Assembly: GCF_963678975.1 (NCBI RefSeq)
Contig: NC_089277.1
Span: forward strand, 24,874,672-24,938,671
Direction: 5' to 3'
DNA length: 64,000 nucleotides
From: Dysidea avara
Taxonomy: Eukaryota; Porifera; Demospongiae; Dictyoceratida; Dysideidae
In this document: one piece after another, positions 31,736 to 43,936 of the stretch
How the letters are laid out: every line of letters begins with the position of its first letter
How positions within the stretch are numbered: the stretch's first letter is position 1
Translations under genes and position numbers: made by a program
Notes under the pieces: model-generated
Told to the model about the DNA's origin: nothing
What the model saw: only the letters and a program-made list of their open reading frames with translations
The model's database searches: none

Positions 31736-34700
31736 TTACTTGATATTTTTTTCATTACTAGTCAAAGAACCTCGCGGTGACCGTAGTTCTTTAGCTATTT
31801 CGTAATCCACACCACTTCCAGTTCCATTTAACAGTGGTGCTAGTTCAGGATCACTCTTTATACAAACACATCTCCATTCACACCACAGTGAGTTACAGTA
31901 CGATTGCCAGTAGATGAGTGTAAAAGGTGACTGGTCTTTATCTGCACTAGGAGCTACCCTTGTGTTATATATCACCAAACCAATTAGTATAAAACTGAAT
32001 GCCACCAGGTAGAGGGGAGAGAACTAGAAAATAGAGGTAAAGAACACTTAGATGTTATTAACTATGGATAACAAGTCACTATTAGGTAGGTAACAATGTA
32101 CATAATAATCTCGTAGGGATGAAAGAAATGCCACAAATCTTGATTATGGAATGTGAATAGCAACATTGGTAATCGAGACCTTGAGTACTAGGATCAATTT
32201 GATCCTTTTTTAGCCAGCTTATACGTACATGATTCATTTGTTATCAAGAAATGACACTATGAAGGCTATAGAGTGGACTTTGCATGTCAAGAAAGTTAAC
32301 AGAATTAGTGCTTTAATACATGTCATGTGTATTATTGTTGCTACTTGAATAACTTGTACACTGCTAATGTTCTGTAAAACATATCACACACCATATTTTA
32401 TTAATTTGCATTTTTTTTTGTTGTAAAATATTTTTTGTATGCAAAACTTGTACGAAAATTTCTTAACACAAAAATTTTTACGTAAGATCGAACTACTCTA
32501 ATAGAACAGTCATTCATGTAAATCATACAATAATATATTTTTTTTTATTTTTTGTACGAAAATAAAAGCGAATTACAGTACGTAAGTATGGCTATATGTA
32601 GTACTTGATTTTTAGCACTAGAGGATATTCTGAACATATATACATTTAGCAACAACAATGTGATGTATAGCACATTCGTATTGATAAGTGTATGGACTGC
32701 TATAAACATAACTTATTATTTATAGCAAGAGGGGTGTATAGATCATAACTTCATCTAGTTACTTAGTTTTAGGAAATTTATGTGAAAATTGTCAGCCAGC
32801 CACCTCATGTTATCTAAGTTTTGTTTTATGCCTGAATTCCAAAACCACCACATGGCAGATAGAGTGAACATGAGATTGTGATCATAAATAAAACTTTCCA
32901 GGTAAATAATTAATACTACAAGAATTAAGGCTGTGAGGTATTTGAAATTGCTTTGTGCTAAATGCATCAGTAGTACACGATAAAGCATAGCTATGAGCAT
33001 ACCACAACTAGTATTTTAAAAATTGTTAATTTAGAAATGAAGTAGGGATCTATACCATAAAAAGTAGTGAAACAAGAGACGAATGACGGTATTACAGCAT
33101 AGCTCAGTGGAAAAGTCTCTACTTTGGCATTGAACAAAATTATAGCTAATGTGCCAAAGTAGGAACTTTCCCACCGAGCTATGCTGTAATGCTATCATTC
33201 ATCTCTTGTTTCACTACTTTTTATTGCATAGATCCCTACTTCATTTTAAACCAACCATCTTAAAATTACTAGTTTTTGTTTGTTTGTTGTAGCACAGCTA
33301 ATTACAGTTTAACTTGTGACTGTTATATTACCATGTCATACATGACTGCTGTATTAGAGTGACTGTTCTATTAGAGTATCTTGAGTCAATAAAGGAGTGT
33401 GCAGCTAGCTAGACCAATAAGGGGTGAGGTCATCCATTGTTTACTAAATAGTTAGATTGTTAAGAGGTGTGGTCTCCACACTCTATCGCCATTAGTCCAC
33501 CTAGATCTTTATTTGATGGGTGTGGTCGCGAACCTATCACTAACAGGATCCCAATCGCGAAGTTGTAGATATCTTGTTAGAGTTCCTCTTATAGTAGCGC
33601 CAGGACTAAACGCTTCTGAATTCCAGCTCTACAATAATTCTGTGGCATCTAAATAGAAAATGTTGATATGGAAAATTAACACCTCAATATGGTTTTGTTT
33701 GATGAAGAAGAAGACAAGCAGCCTGATTGACGATAAAAGAAACAACAAGGCACAGAGGGTTTACACTTGTTGGAACCCCAAAAAGCATATCCCACTGGTG
33801 AGTTTATTATTGTGGAGTAAAATGGTGGCTGTGTGCTGCTTAGCTTGGCCTCTAGGCTTGCGACTGTGATCAGTGAGTGAGTGAGTGAGTGGGTGGGTGA
33901 GTGAGTGAGTGAGTGAGTGAGTGAGTGAGTTAGTGAGTGAGTGAGTGAGTGAGTGAGTGAGTGAGTGAGTGAGTGAGTGAGTGAGTGAGTGAGGCAGATG
34001 AAATTTCAAGTTTTGACAATTTAAAAAAAATTCTATATCCGGTCACCGGTAAGTGTTTTCTTGTTTTTAATGCTGTATTTCATGTTAGATGGACTAATAT
34101 TATTCTGTACAGTTGATTTCGTGGTGTAAGATGTCTCTAGGATGATTTTTGAAGGTGAAATTTTAGGTGGCACGTGACATTTTTGGGGGATCCCTGCTTA
34201 AACGGTATACTACCGCACTGTTTGATACAGTTCTTTTATCCTCCCACGCACTGACCTGTGATAGCACTATGAGTTGTTGGCATTCAATGACAAACTTAGG
34301 CACATGTACACTCATACAGTATAAAAAGTACAAATTTTAATGCACTTAACGTAAATTTTAATACAATGTACCAACATACGTACCACGTTGTTAAACAGAA
34401 GTATTCCAAATAGAAGATTATAGATGTTAGCACACAAGATGGATAAACTCAAAAGTGTAGCACTGGATATCTTCAGTAGTATAGGACAGAGTGCATAGAA
34501 AACGTATAAACATCCGACATATCCAGCAAAACACAATACTGCATAAAAAAAATAATTATATGACACACAAATCTGCATCATATGTATGTACTATATGATG
34601 CAGCACTGCTCATGCAATTAGGTATATACTTACGTATAAAGGCACGATCTAAAAATGTATATGCATCTATGCACTGATACTGTCATCATTATAACCTCGC

Positions 34701-37700
34701 AAAATTCTCTACTTGAATAATTGTTTGGATAGCCAAAGTTTGAATAAACAAGTACCATAAGCAGAAATTTTGGAGAGAAGGATATTTGGTGTTTGCTTAA
34801 TAATTTGCAATTGGCAAGAGTTTATGAAACGCATGTAACTACCAGTGGTGGATACAGGGGGTTACAATGGTTTCAGCTGAAATCCCCTCTGAAAATAATG
34901 CGATTTGTGTGGGTGATAAAATTACCAAGAGTTATACATGGTGTACTATATTGGGACCTTTTTCTACTGGCCAAACTTCATACTTTTGCCTTTGAAATCA
35001 CTGAAAATGCCATTACCACGTCTAAGAGTGTTAAGCGCCTCTAAAATAATTATTGTTTTAATGAGTGGAAGTGCTGTTTTGCTTCTAAACTTCTGCGAAG
35101 GCCTGGATTGGCAAGATTCAACTGTGAAACAATATTGTGGAGTGATTTTTACTGATACAATGATAGCTAGTTTACTCCATAGATCCACTGAGCTATCAAG
35201 TTAATATTCACCCCAGCTGGACAGTCTGAGATCACAGTTATTGAAAACTTCCTGAACCTGAAACCCCCTCTGAAAATTTCTAGATCCGTACGTGGCTTGT
35301 CATTTACAAAGATGTATAAATTCTTACCTTGTTGCCTATTTACTGGCCTGCATACTGGATAGACTGTGAAATGGAGGATGGAGATTTATTGAATCCATAG
35401 CCAGTGCAAAAACCATCCGAAAACTAGGAAATACAGTGATTGGAAACATACTCTGTGCTGGCATTGTCTGGCAAAAGAGTAGGAAACTTATTGAACTTGT
35501 GATGATACAGAAAATCATTTGATTAACCACAGGCTGAATTCAGTATAGTTGATAGCAAAAATTCTGTGTACAGACAGTGCCTCCCATACATGTACATATT
35601 TATAGCTAGTTAGCTATCTCACTAACTGTCTTGCTAGCTATTGCTTAAATTGCATTGGATTTAATGAAGCTCCACTTGGATGTATTTTTCTTTTGACATC
35701 ACCACACTTGACAAGCTTGCTACAGCCAGTACCTTGCTTCTTGCTTGATCTCATGCCTGTACAATCGGTAATAATAATAAGATATGATGAGATTTAATTT
35801 GGCAATTTTGTAAGTGTCCGCCTCATCAGTTTTAATTACAAGATAAATCATATAGTATGTACGTACCTTAAAAATATAAGCGATTACATTTATGTCCATG
35901 CAGAATCCACACATACACCAATAACATTAAGGTCATTGCTAGATAACTGTTAATACTTTTAGATGGCTCACATGAGTGCTGACAGAAAATATTTCTATAG
36001 ATAGTTAGACAGACAGATGGGTAGCTGTACATGCACATTTCCAGAAAATATTGCAGGAAACTAGGTCCCTAATTGAACTTAAAACTCTTAATTAATTTTT
36101 TCCTTATACTTGTAGTTCTTGCATGGAAAAGGGAAGGAAACTGCATGTGCCTAGCTATATCCTAAGCAGGTTCCAGTAAAATTATTGATCATATACCACT
36201 ACTTTTACATATACATATACTAACCTATTGGCAAGCTCCATTGAATCCTAGCAATATTCTGTCTTTCTAGAATACATCTGTAATATATACACAGAAACAT
36301 GTTCTGTAATAGCACAATCCATTATGCAGTGTACTTAAAAAATTTTAAATGATTTATCATGAACAAGTAAAAACCTAACTATGTATACAGACAATGGGAA
36401 TATATGTAGATTAGCTATTCAAGCATAGTTGTGATCGTATTTTACAAAACCGATCCAAATCACATAACAGGCAAAATCAAACTGACACCACCAGTGGATA
36501 GCAGCTACACTATTATACTATTGGTTTTGACCCTCAGACTACTCGAGGCAGGTTTTAAGAGCATCTTTTCGGGGTGGTGTGGAAAGCTCGAACAGCAGAT
36601 TCTGGTCTTTGTGAAGAACCTGACTTTACAAGAATCAGTGGTGTAATGGTAGATGTTTTGATAGAGTTTGCCAAACATTTTCGGTGTTAATTTTACTGCA
36701 TATCAGCCACTAATTAAGAAGCCAACACAGCCCTATAATCTCATGTCTGGTCTTTTATCATGGTCTGCCTCCATTTTGGAATCTGTCTCATGCTAAATCT
36801 GCCATCCCCCAACCCTCCGTCCCTTTGTGAGCACTCGTGATACTACCTCGCTCATCCAAGTGCTCAACTTTTCTGGTGGGAAACTCTACAAGCAGCTACA
36901 AGTACTGGAAGTGGTCTGAAAGGTAACAGATTGGTATAAATTTCATATGCGTGCTTACTATCCTTGGCAAGTTATACTAACTTGAATTCTTTAAACCGAT
37001 CTATCTCGAAATATCTAATGTGTGATTTGGATTGTTTTCCTAAAATCCAGTCACATATGCTCTACAAAGTATGCAGCAAAAGTATATGAAAATTAGGCCC
37101 TTCTTTGTTTTAATTTTGGCAGGTCCATACTGTATACTCTAAATAATATAGTACAATGTATTGTATTTACAGAGACCTTTGCATGGGAAAGATCAAATGA
37201 AAAGTAAACTGCAGTTGAGCATCCAACTGTACTTTTCGAAGCTTACAGTTATGACAGCAATTAAAATGCAAGGATGGCCCCAGGACTTTAAATGGCTGGT
37301 TTCCAATCCAGGCTTTTGTGGTCCCAGGGCTTGGCTACAAAGTATTATAATTAGAAAGGAAGGCACAACTTACTGTGACGAGCACACTAGTATCCAATCT
37401 CGGGAGAGGAGTCTGCAGGCATACCATGTCCCCAAAGAAACCTTTGAAAACTAGACCCTCTGAAAATAATAGTTATTTCAGTAGTTATCAAATAATATAT
37501 GCCTGACTGTTATATTAGAGTGACTGCTCTATTAAGGTATCTCGATCTTGCTTGACCAGTTTCTGAAAACCTCAGAAGCCTGACCCCTTTTAGATGTAAG
37601 GCAACAAAAAATTTTTGCGAACAGCCTCTAGAGCAGCTGGGCATTACCAGAGTTCAGAAAGATTGTACTAGTCAGAATTGAAAGGCTTATTGTACACTAC

Positions 37701-40700
37701 AAGGAAGTCAGAACACTATATCATTATTTAACTCGAATATCAAACACATTATAGCTAGTTGTATGAAGAAAAGTTTATGGTGCCAACCCTAGAACTCACC
37801 ACAAACTTACATACCTTCATACAGACAGTCACAGAAAGACATTGTTAGGCAAACCTCTCAGTTAGCGTTAGAATTAGTTAGGATATGTGGTTTCTTCTTC
37901 ACCTTTGTTTCTTCAGCGTAATAGAGGTCGCTTCAGTTACACATTTATAAGGTAGAAACTAAGGGAGACGGACAGCTGGTAGCACAGTGGTACAGTGGTT
38001 AGGATGTTGGTCTGAGTCTAATATTTGGGGGTCCTTGGTTTGAGCCCGTTTACCTCCAGTTTTATGGATAATTTTTTGACTCTAATGGTTAGTAATATAA
38101 TGGGCTTCAATTTACTAGCTATAGGAAGTCCCATAAATAATTCAAAGCATTGCCTTGCTTGTGCTATACAACAATAAGCATTCAACTTTACGCTTTGTAC
38201 TTCATTTTCCATAAAGCACTTGTGGCAATACTTTAAAACATATACAAATATTTGTGAGCAGAATAATAATGACATAATTCTATGGTTACAATACAGAAGT
38301 ACTCACAATTGTGCAGAGGAGATGCAAATACCAAAAATTCCGAGCATTCCCAAATACTCAGTAATAGAACGTGTCTTGATAATGTGCTCCTGAGCAACTA
38401 AAGAAATGGAGTTTAGTACAGCTGCTATCAAACACAGCAAATCACCCAGTATTTCATTTCTGCCTACAGAACACAACAACATGAAGGAACAATGTAATCT
38501 AAGCCATCCAAGATAATACAAGCTGCCTAGTATTGATATGTACATGATTTAAGCTGTAATTGTTGTAAAATATATACTTAAATCATATCTCGATTATTGC
38601 TGCTCCTACGCTATGTATTCTAATAACGAAACATTCAAGCTAGCAGACACTCTAATAGAACAGTCACCCCTAATAAAGCACTCAAGTAATGAATGACTGA
38701 TTTTTTAGAGCACAATTTTATAAAAATAAAAATACTATTTAAACAGGCTTAAAGGTACACTGTATGTATTTTATTTGAAATCATTCAGACATTGCAAATT
38801 TAATATAGCAGCGACTTGAGCACTGTAGCATATAGCATAATAATAATATTTTATGGCATAATAGGAGCATAATAGGCTGGTACCTAGTTACCAAGTTCTA
38901 AGTTTGGAATGTTAGTAGTAATGGTACATATGGCTATACACAATATAATTACAATATGTATACAGTCATTTACATGTGCACATATTTAGAAATTAATGTG
39001 AACACATGTATATGTGACTCGATGAGTGAAAACTAGCCATTTTCGCAAAATTCTATTCTGCAATAAAAAGTATAATGAAATAAACTAAGTAAAAATATGC
39101 GTGCTACATAATACTTTACAATTTTTCAGTACGTACTGAAACAAAGCTCAAATCGATATTTATACACTATCAGATTTGCCTATTTATAAGAAAATTTTGT
39201 TTCGTGTTCGTACAGCATAAGGCATGTGAGTTATGAGTGCTTATTTATAATGCAGTAGAATTGCACTGAGCCAAACCCTGTCTTTGTGCATTATAGCTTG
39301 TTTCAGTTGTCAGTTGTGATCAACTAAATAAGTGCCTGTAATTTATTTGCCACATTGTAACAGTTGCTGTATATACAAATTGAATTTATTCCTGTCCCAA
39401 CTGTCTAGCACTATAACTCCAAAACTATATTATGTATATTCATTACAAAAGGATGAAATTTTGGCTGTCCATTCCTTTGCCACTATAGAAAAGAGAAAAT
39501 GGAATTCGAGCTAGGAATGTTCAAAATGACCGGCCAGTCATGTGAATTTAACACAAGTATTTGTTAATATAGGAAGGTTTACAGTTGAAAATAGTCTCAG
39601 ATTCAATCTCAGAGCATGCAATTTTCCTGGGAGGGGAAAGGGGGCATACCTTAGACCATAATAGAGCTCAACATTATCCATACATACTAGCTATTGGCCT
39701 GTACTCTTGACCTGACCTGCTTCCTCCAGCCTGTTAGCAAATATAACACTGAATGGCCAAGTTAGGGTATTACATTGTGCAGGTTTTTGCTGTATAAAAA
39801 CAAGTAGTGCGTAAACAATACAATAATACAATTATGTAATAAAGCAGTCATCAGTTACAACAGCGTGTAGTTCTGGCGGCCCTTTCACACTACACAACCA
39901 AAAACATTAGATCTACAACATTGCATGTGTGTCTGTGTTGGTCATGTTACTGCAAAGACAGATTAAGGATACATATGTAGGGGTTGGCAGTATCTCGGTT
40001 ATATCGTAAAACCGCGATATTCTAAAGTAACGATACCAGTATTGTCAAAAATTCTTGGAAATGATATTATTGTGATATCGTAATTATCGTGGTGTTCTCC
40101 AATAATGTTCGTATTAGCTAGCTACTGTAAACATAGTGCTGCTGTTTAGATCCAGGGAAGATCGAGATACTCTAATAGAGCAGTCACCTATATACTCTAA
40201 TAGAGCAGTCAAGTAACTCTATAGAGCAGTCATGCGAATATGAAAGTAGCTACTGAAGGGACTTTTGGATTTTTATTGAGGAAAGAATATTTCTGCACAT
40301 TGTGGCATTATAGCTAGTAAAATGTGCATGGGTGAATGAGCTTTTGTTGCTATAGTTAGCAATATTTTATATAGTCATGCATGGGAATCTGTAGAACTCC
40401 TGAATTTATGACATGAACTTGTGTGTGTAAGACACATCCTCTCCATGCTTAATTGTAGGTATAGCTAATGTCTATATCTCCATGCATAGTTCAATAAATG
40501 GTTAATGCCATGTACATGTATTTTTGCACATCCATTCATGTTGCTGCAGGTTATATCACATGTGTAGGTAGATAGCAGTTGTTCAGTGATTAAGGATGCA
40601 GGTGTTAGGTACGGAGGTCCCTGGTTAAAACTCTGGTAAGTTTTTTTTCAACATTTTTTGTAAACTATTTTACCCCATGGTGACTGCTCTATTAGAGTAT

Positions 40701-41527
40701 CTCGATTTTACACTTGTTTGGTTTTTGCTCTATAGCTTTGTTACTGTAACTCTAACTATCAAAAGGCACTGCTATGATGATCAGCCTATCTACACACCAA
40801 TTTTCAAGTTATTTTTATTTTTTATTTATTAATGCTTTACAGCACAAGTGCTGAAGGTCTGTAGGACACCTGGTCCTACAGCCTGCTCAAAGACTTTAGC
40901 TACTTAGACTTTAACTACTTAAGGTGTGTTTGAAAAGTTGGAGAAATGAGAAAAAATCCATGACTGGACCTAGGTAGCCTCGAACCTGCAGCCATCCGAT
41001 TTACGCTTTCCTATACTCGGTTTACCCTGTAGCTGTGACAGAAGTTTGCTCCTTTTTATGTGGATAAATGCTTGAATATTCCTCAGATTCACAGCAAACT
41101 TGGCACGCAAATCCACCGTTAAGCCCCCGTAGCCCCCATACTGCAAAAGAAGAAAAAATGAAGAAATTAAAACAATTGCAAATGGCTGTTGCAAATTTAA
41201 TCAAATTTGTTGTGTGGCCTACCCTACCTGGTGGAGGGCTATAATGCAAAAATGGTGTGCTTTGGAGAAGGGGCCATGGAGCTATGCATGCGTGAAAATG
41301 CTGTTTTGTTTCTTCCTGTCAATATACTCACGGTGTGGTGCGCCGGCTTTCTTGGCTGCACGACACACTACCTTGTGTCTCGATTCTAAAATTCTATTAA
41401 TAAATAGCTTTAAATTTTTACGTACTCAAAAATGTAACATCATATGTGCTGAATAGGTAAACAGACTGCCTTTATCTGCATTTCTCAACAATGTTGTGTG
41501 CATGCATGTGTATGTGTGGCATGTGCA

Positions 41528-41604
<77 letters not shown>

Positions 41605-43604
41605 ATATGTAATGTATATTGCATCATATGTATGTATATTGCATCATATGTATGTATATTGCATCATATGTAATGTATATTGCATCATATGTATGTATAT
41701 TGCATCCGATACATTCATCTACTGTTCTACACACTGACATACCATGTGAAGAATTATTTCCCTCTGAGTCGGCAAGGAACAGTGAAGCTACTCCAACAAT
41801 ACAAATAGTCATTCCAATGTAGTGTATCATCTTGTATTGTACTCTGAGACATAGTAGGGATAGTATGACTGTGCCAACAATAGTGAATCCATTAAGAATT
41901 GACTGTATAAAAGGACACTAATCACACCACAACATAGTGTACCACATTATGTACCACATTCTTTCTTAAGGTAACCATGTTAAATACTATAGGCATATTT
42001 AAACAAAGTACACTTATAACATTAATATCAACTCCGTATTACTTTTTGCTGCATATTTATAGTCCCCGAGATATAAGTACAGCAATCCCACAATGCATAA
42101 TTGTATAGTAGTTAAAGTCTAAGTAGCTAAAGTCTTTGAGCAGGCTGTAGGACCAGGTGTCCTACAGACCTTCAGCACTTGTGCTGTAAAGCATTAATAA
42201 AAAAAAGAAAAAAAAGTATACAATTCACAGAACAATTATAGCTACCTCTATATGATCTACGGTATCACATTTCGACAGCTAGGCTTCCATTCCAACTTCT
42301 CAATCCTGATCACCTTACAAAGTGATAATGTTAGGACTCAGGTGCCGAATTGCACATTTCATGGCCATAACATTAAATGTACAGTCAAGTTACAGGAAGT
42401 CAAGTTACAGGACTATAAGGCTACTATACCACCCCAGCTACCATATACAGTGCTTAATGACACTGGTACCTTACGGCGCTTTGATCATATAGGACTACAG
42501 TGAATGCACTAACAAGTGTTAACCATGGCATGGTACTAAATCAAAGAAGGGCTCTATCTATTTGTAAATTTCAACAAATGTGGTTAACCTGGCAGTAGTT
42601 ATTATTAGCTACAGTGCAGAAAAATCGCAATACAAAGAAGAACACTACCTTACCTGGTTACTAGCAATAGTTGTATACTGGTATCCTAACACAGCAAGAT
42701 AATTGATTTCAACATCTAGGATTGTTAATAGAATATATTCCCACCAGTGTTCTCTGATCACTCTGTCGATATCACCTCTGCATGCTAGTGATACTCCAAA
42801 TGTTAGGAACAATGCAATATAGTTGGGAAATGTTTGTGTACAAGCTATGTTCTCCACATCATAGTTTAGTTGTAGTAACTGACTGAATACTCCAGTACCA
42901 CTCAATAGTAGTGCCATAATCTGACCAATGATCAGAGTTAGGATGACCACCCTGAAAGTGAAATACTATCGTAACTGAAAAAGTAAGATTTTAGGTCAAA
43001 ATACGTAGTAGCTAATAATCAGCGATGACACACCACTAAGAGGTGATTACTTGCTGCTTCAATAATACAGCAAATAACCAACAAGAGAATCTGTTCTCCC
43101 CAACCACCTACAACTTAACCTGTTTGTACCCTCCCCCTGGATCCGTGACATGTTCAACTGCATTAAATATCTCCTTTACTTCAAATCTGCTGTATATACA
43201 GTGTGCTAGCAAGACAGTGACGTCAATCTGCACAGTTGGCCTATATACTCTACCAGCTTCCTTGAGCATTTTGTGCTGTTATACACAGACAGTCCGCTAC
43301 TGTACACATCCAAGACATATCTAGTCAGTTACTGTGACATGTTCAGAAGGTTAAGGGGGTTTGGTTACTAAAATTGATTTAGCTTGCAAGCCTATATAAG
43401 CCTTATAGACTGACTGCTGCAAGATCAGACAAGGAGGTATGCACCTGTATATAAAGTTTCTCAAAAAATTCCACACTGATAATAATACTGTCACTGAGAC
43501 TGTACAGAGCCATGGCATAGATTGGCCATGGCCGAGGCCATGGCAAATTAACTTATCATAGCAGAGAACTTCACTCACCTGTATTTATCCCAGTACTTCA
43601 TCAT
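31736..43604 (-). CDS. SLC35F1/F2-type membrane transporter, gene B
   Basis: Seven exons: 43604-43579, 42951-42654, 41902-41743, 38463-38307, 36277-36225, 34538-34384 and 32023-31736, giving 1137 nt or 378 residues. All borders are GT-AG, and exons 2-6 have exactly the same lengths and phases as gene A (298, 160, 157, 53, 155 nt). Start MMKYWDKYR, then VVILTLIIGQIMALLLSG, REHWWEYILL, YLAVLGYQYTTIASNQ, SILNGFTIVGTVILSLLCL, AQEHIIKTRSITEYLGM, and VLCFAGYVGCLY. The fold and likely role are as for gene A. The C-terminus differs: it ends in SNEKNIK and lacks the last dozen residues of A. Introns are bigger (up to 3.2 kb) and full of repeats. The gene starts 330 bp from PI4KA on the other strand and may share its promoter. 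Confidence 0.93.
33018..34226 (+). repeat. 1.2-kb composite repeat, copy 1
   Basis: Aligns in order with 61524-62617. It starts with a foldback of about 200 bp (33040-33245: GAAGTAGGGATCTAT...arms with TACTTTGGCA and its complement around a short loop), then two reversed copies of the CTCTAATAGARCAGTCA motif, then a conserved block with ATGGAAAATTAAC and GATGAAGAAGAAGACAAGC, a GTGAGT splice-donor-like site, a GTGA tandem, and an end at TACTGTTTGATAC-like sequence. Confidence 0.85.
33870..33994 (+). repeat. (GTGA)n microsatellite
   Basis: About 30 tetranucleotide units inside the composite repeat. The sister copy has only about four units (62373-62391). Confidence 0.95.
34840..35297. repeat. 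possible decayed DNA element
   Basis: Starts CAGTGGTGGATACAGGGGG and ends with AACCCCCTCTGAAAATTTC, TAGATCCGTACGTGG, weak inverted ends like those of a common GTGGCGGATCCAGGGGG-type MITE. No clear target duplication. Confidence 0.35.
37504..37549 (-). repeat. two reversed CTCTAATAGARCAGTCA motifs
   Basis: A diverged copy (TATATTAGAG core) followed by one with a changed core (TATTAAGGTATCTCGATC). It lies in the exon 5-4 intron of gene B, apparently outside any of the named repeats. Confidence 0.65.
37855..38075 (+). repeat. tRNA-derived SINE, family A copy 2
   Basis: Shares the GTTAGCGTTAG and TTTATAAGGTAGAAACTAAG leader with 18686-18890, then a tRNA-like GTGGTACAGTGGTTAGG A box region and GGTTTGAGCCC B box. 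Confidence 0.65.
39977..40250. mobile_element. relic of the TAGGGCTGGGCGG hAT MITE
   Basis: Left end GTAGGGGTTGGCAGTATCTCGG and CGATATTATTGTGATATCG words match the start of 3450-3849, followed by the same motif cluster. The right end is worn away. Confidence 0.6.
40160..40232 (+). repeat. triple CTCTAATAGARCAGTCA motif
   Basis: Three copies. The first has the GATCGAGATA lead; the third has lost two bases of the core. Another copy in reverse is at 40681-40709. Confidence 0.75.
40838..40905 (+). repeat. inverted partner of 42137-42205
   Basis: TAATGCTTTACAGCACAAGT...CAGCCTGCTCAAAGAC is present here, and its complement lies 1.3 kb away at 42137-42205. Both are in the exon 4-3 intron region of gene B, on either side of exon 3. 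Probably two copies of one dispersed element in opposite orientation. Confidence 0.7.
41205..41395 (-). repeat. dispersed repeat related to 62790-62960
   Basis: On the minus strand: GGTAGTGTGTCGTGCAGCC, AAGCCGGCGCACCACACC, GTGAGTATATTGACAGGAAG, in the same order as near 62802-62870. Shorter related pieces are at 6955-7190 and 23050-23290 in the duplicated block. Confidence 0.75.
41531..41707 (+). repeat. (GT)n tract and 20-bp tandem repeat
   Basis: A GT run (41531-41602) passes into five copies of a GTATGTATATTGCATCATAT unit, two of them lacking one or two bases. It ends 35 bp before exon 3 of gene B, so on the minus strand it begins just inside the intron. Confidence 0.9.
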
Positions 43605-43936
43605 CAGCGTACGGTAGTTCTGAGCAGTATACAGTCGTAGTAGGTTAATGGCCAGTTAACTACACGGCCACCGGCGAATGGTTGGACCACGCCCTTATTA
43701 ATATCTTTGCTGCTTTACAATTGACACAAGCCACAATACTATATAGTAAGTACATTTGATATGTTAAAGTTTGATAGGAAGTGATTCCAAAGGTAAGTAC
43801 GTAGTTTTGGCTTGATATCCAAAATTCATTCACTTTTGTAGCTCTGTGTGACCTCAAAAACGAATACGCGCTGTTTTAGAAACAAGCGCTGCGCTTTCAA
43901 TTGAATTATAAGAGGAAGATTACTTTTCATTGGAGC
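43605..43936. promoter_or_regulatory. putative bidirectional promoter, SLC35F gene B / PI4KA
   Basis: 332 bp between two divergent start codons. It has CCACGCCC (an Sp/KLF-type box), a CATTGG (inverted CCAAT) 15 bp before the PI4KA ATG, and an AAGCGCTGCGCTTT inverted repeat at about 43885-43900. No TATA box in a usual position. Function is inferred from layout. Confidence 0.5.

Noticed and set aside
33761..34009. Frame of repeated THSL/SLTH
   Set aside because: It is the GTGA tandem repeat read backwards.
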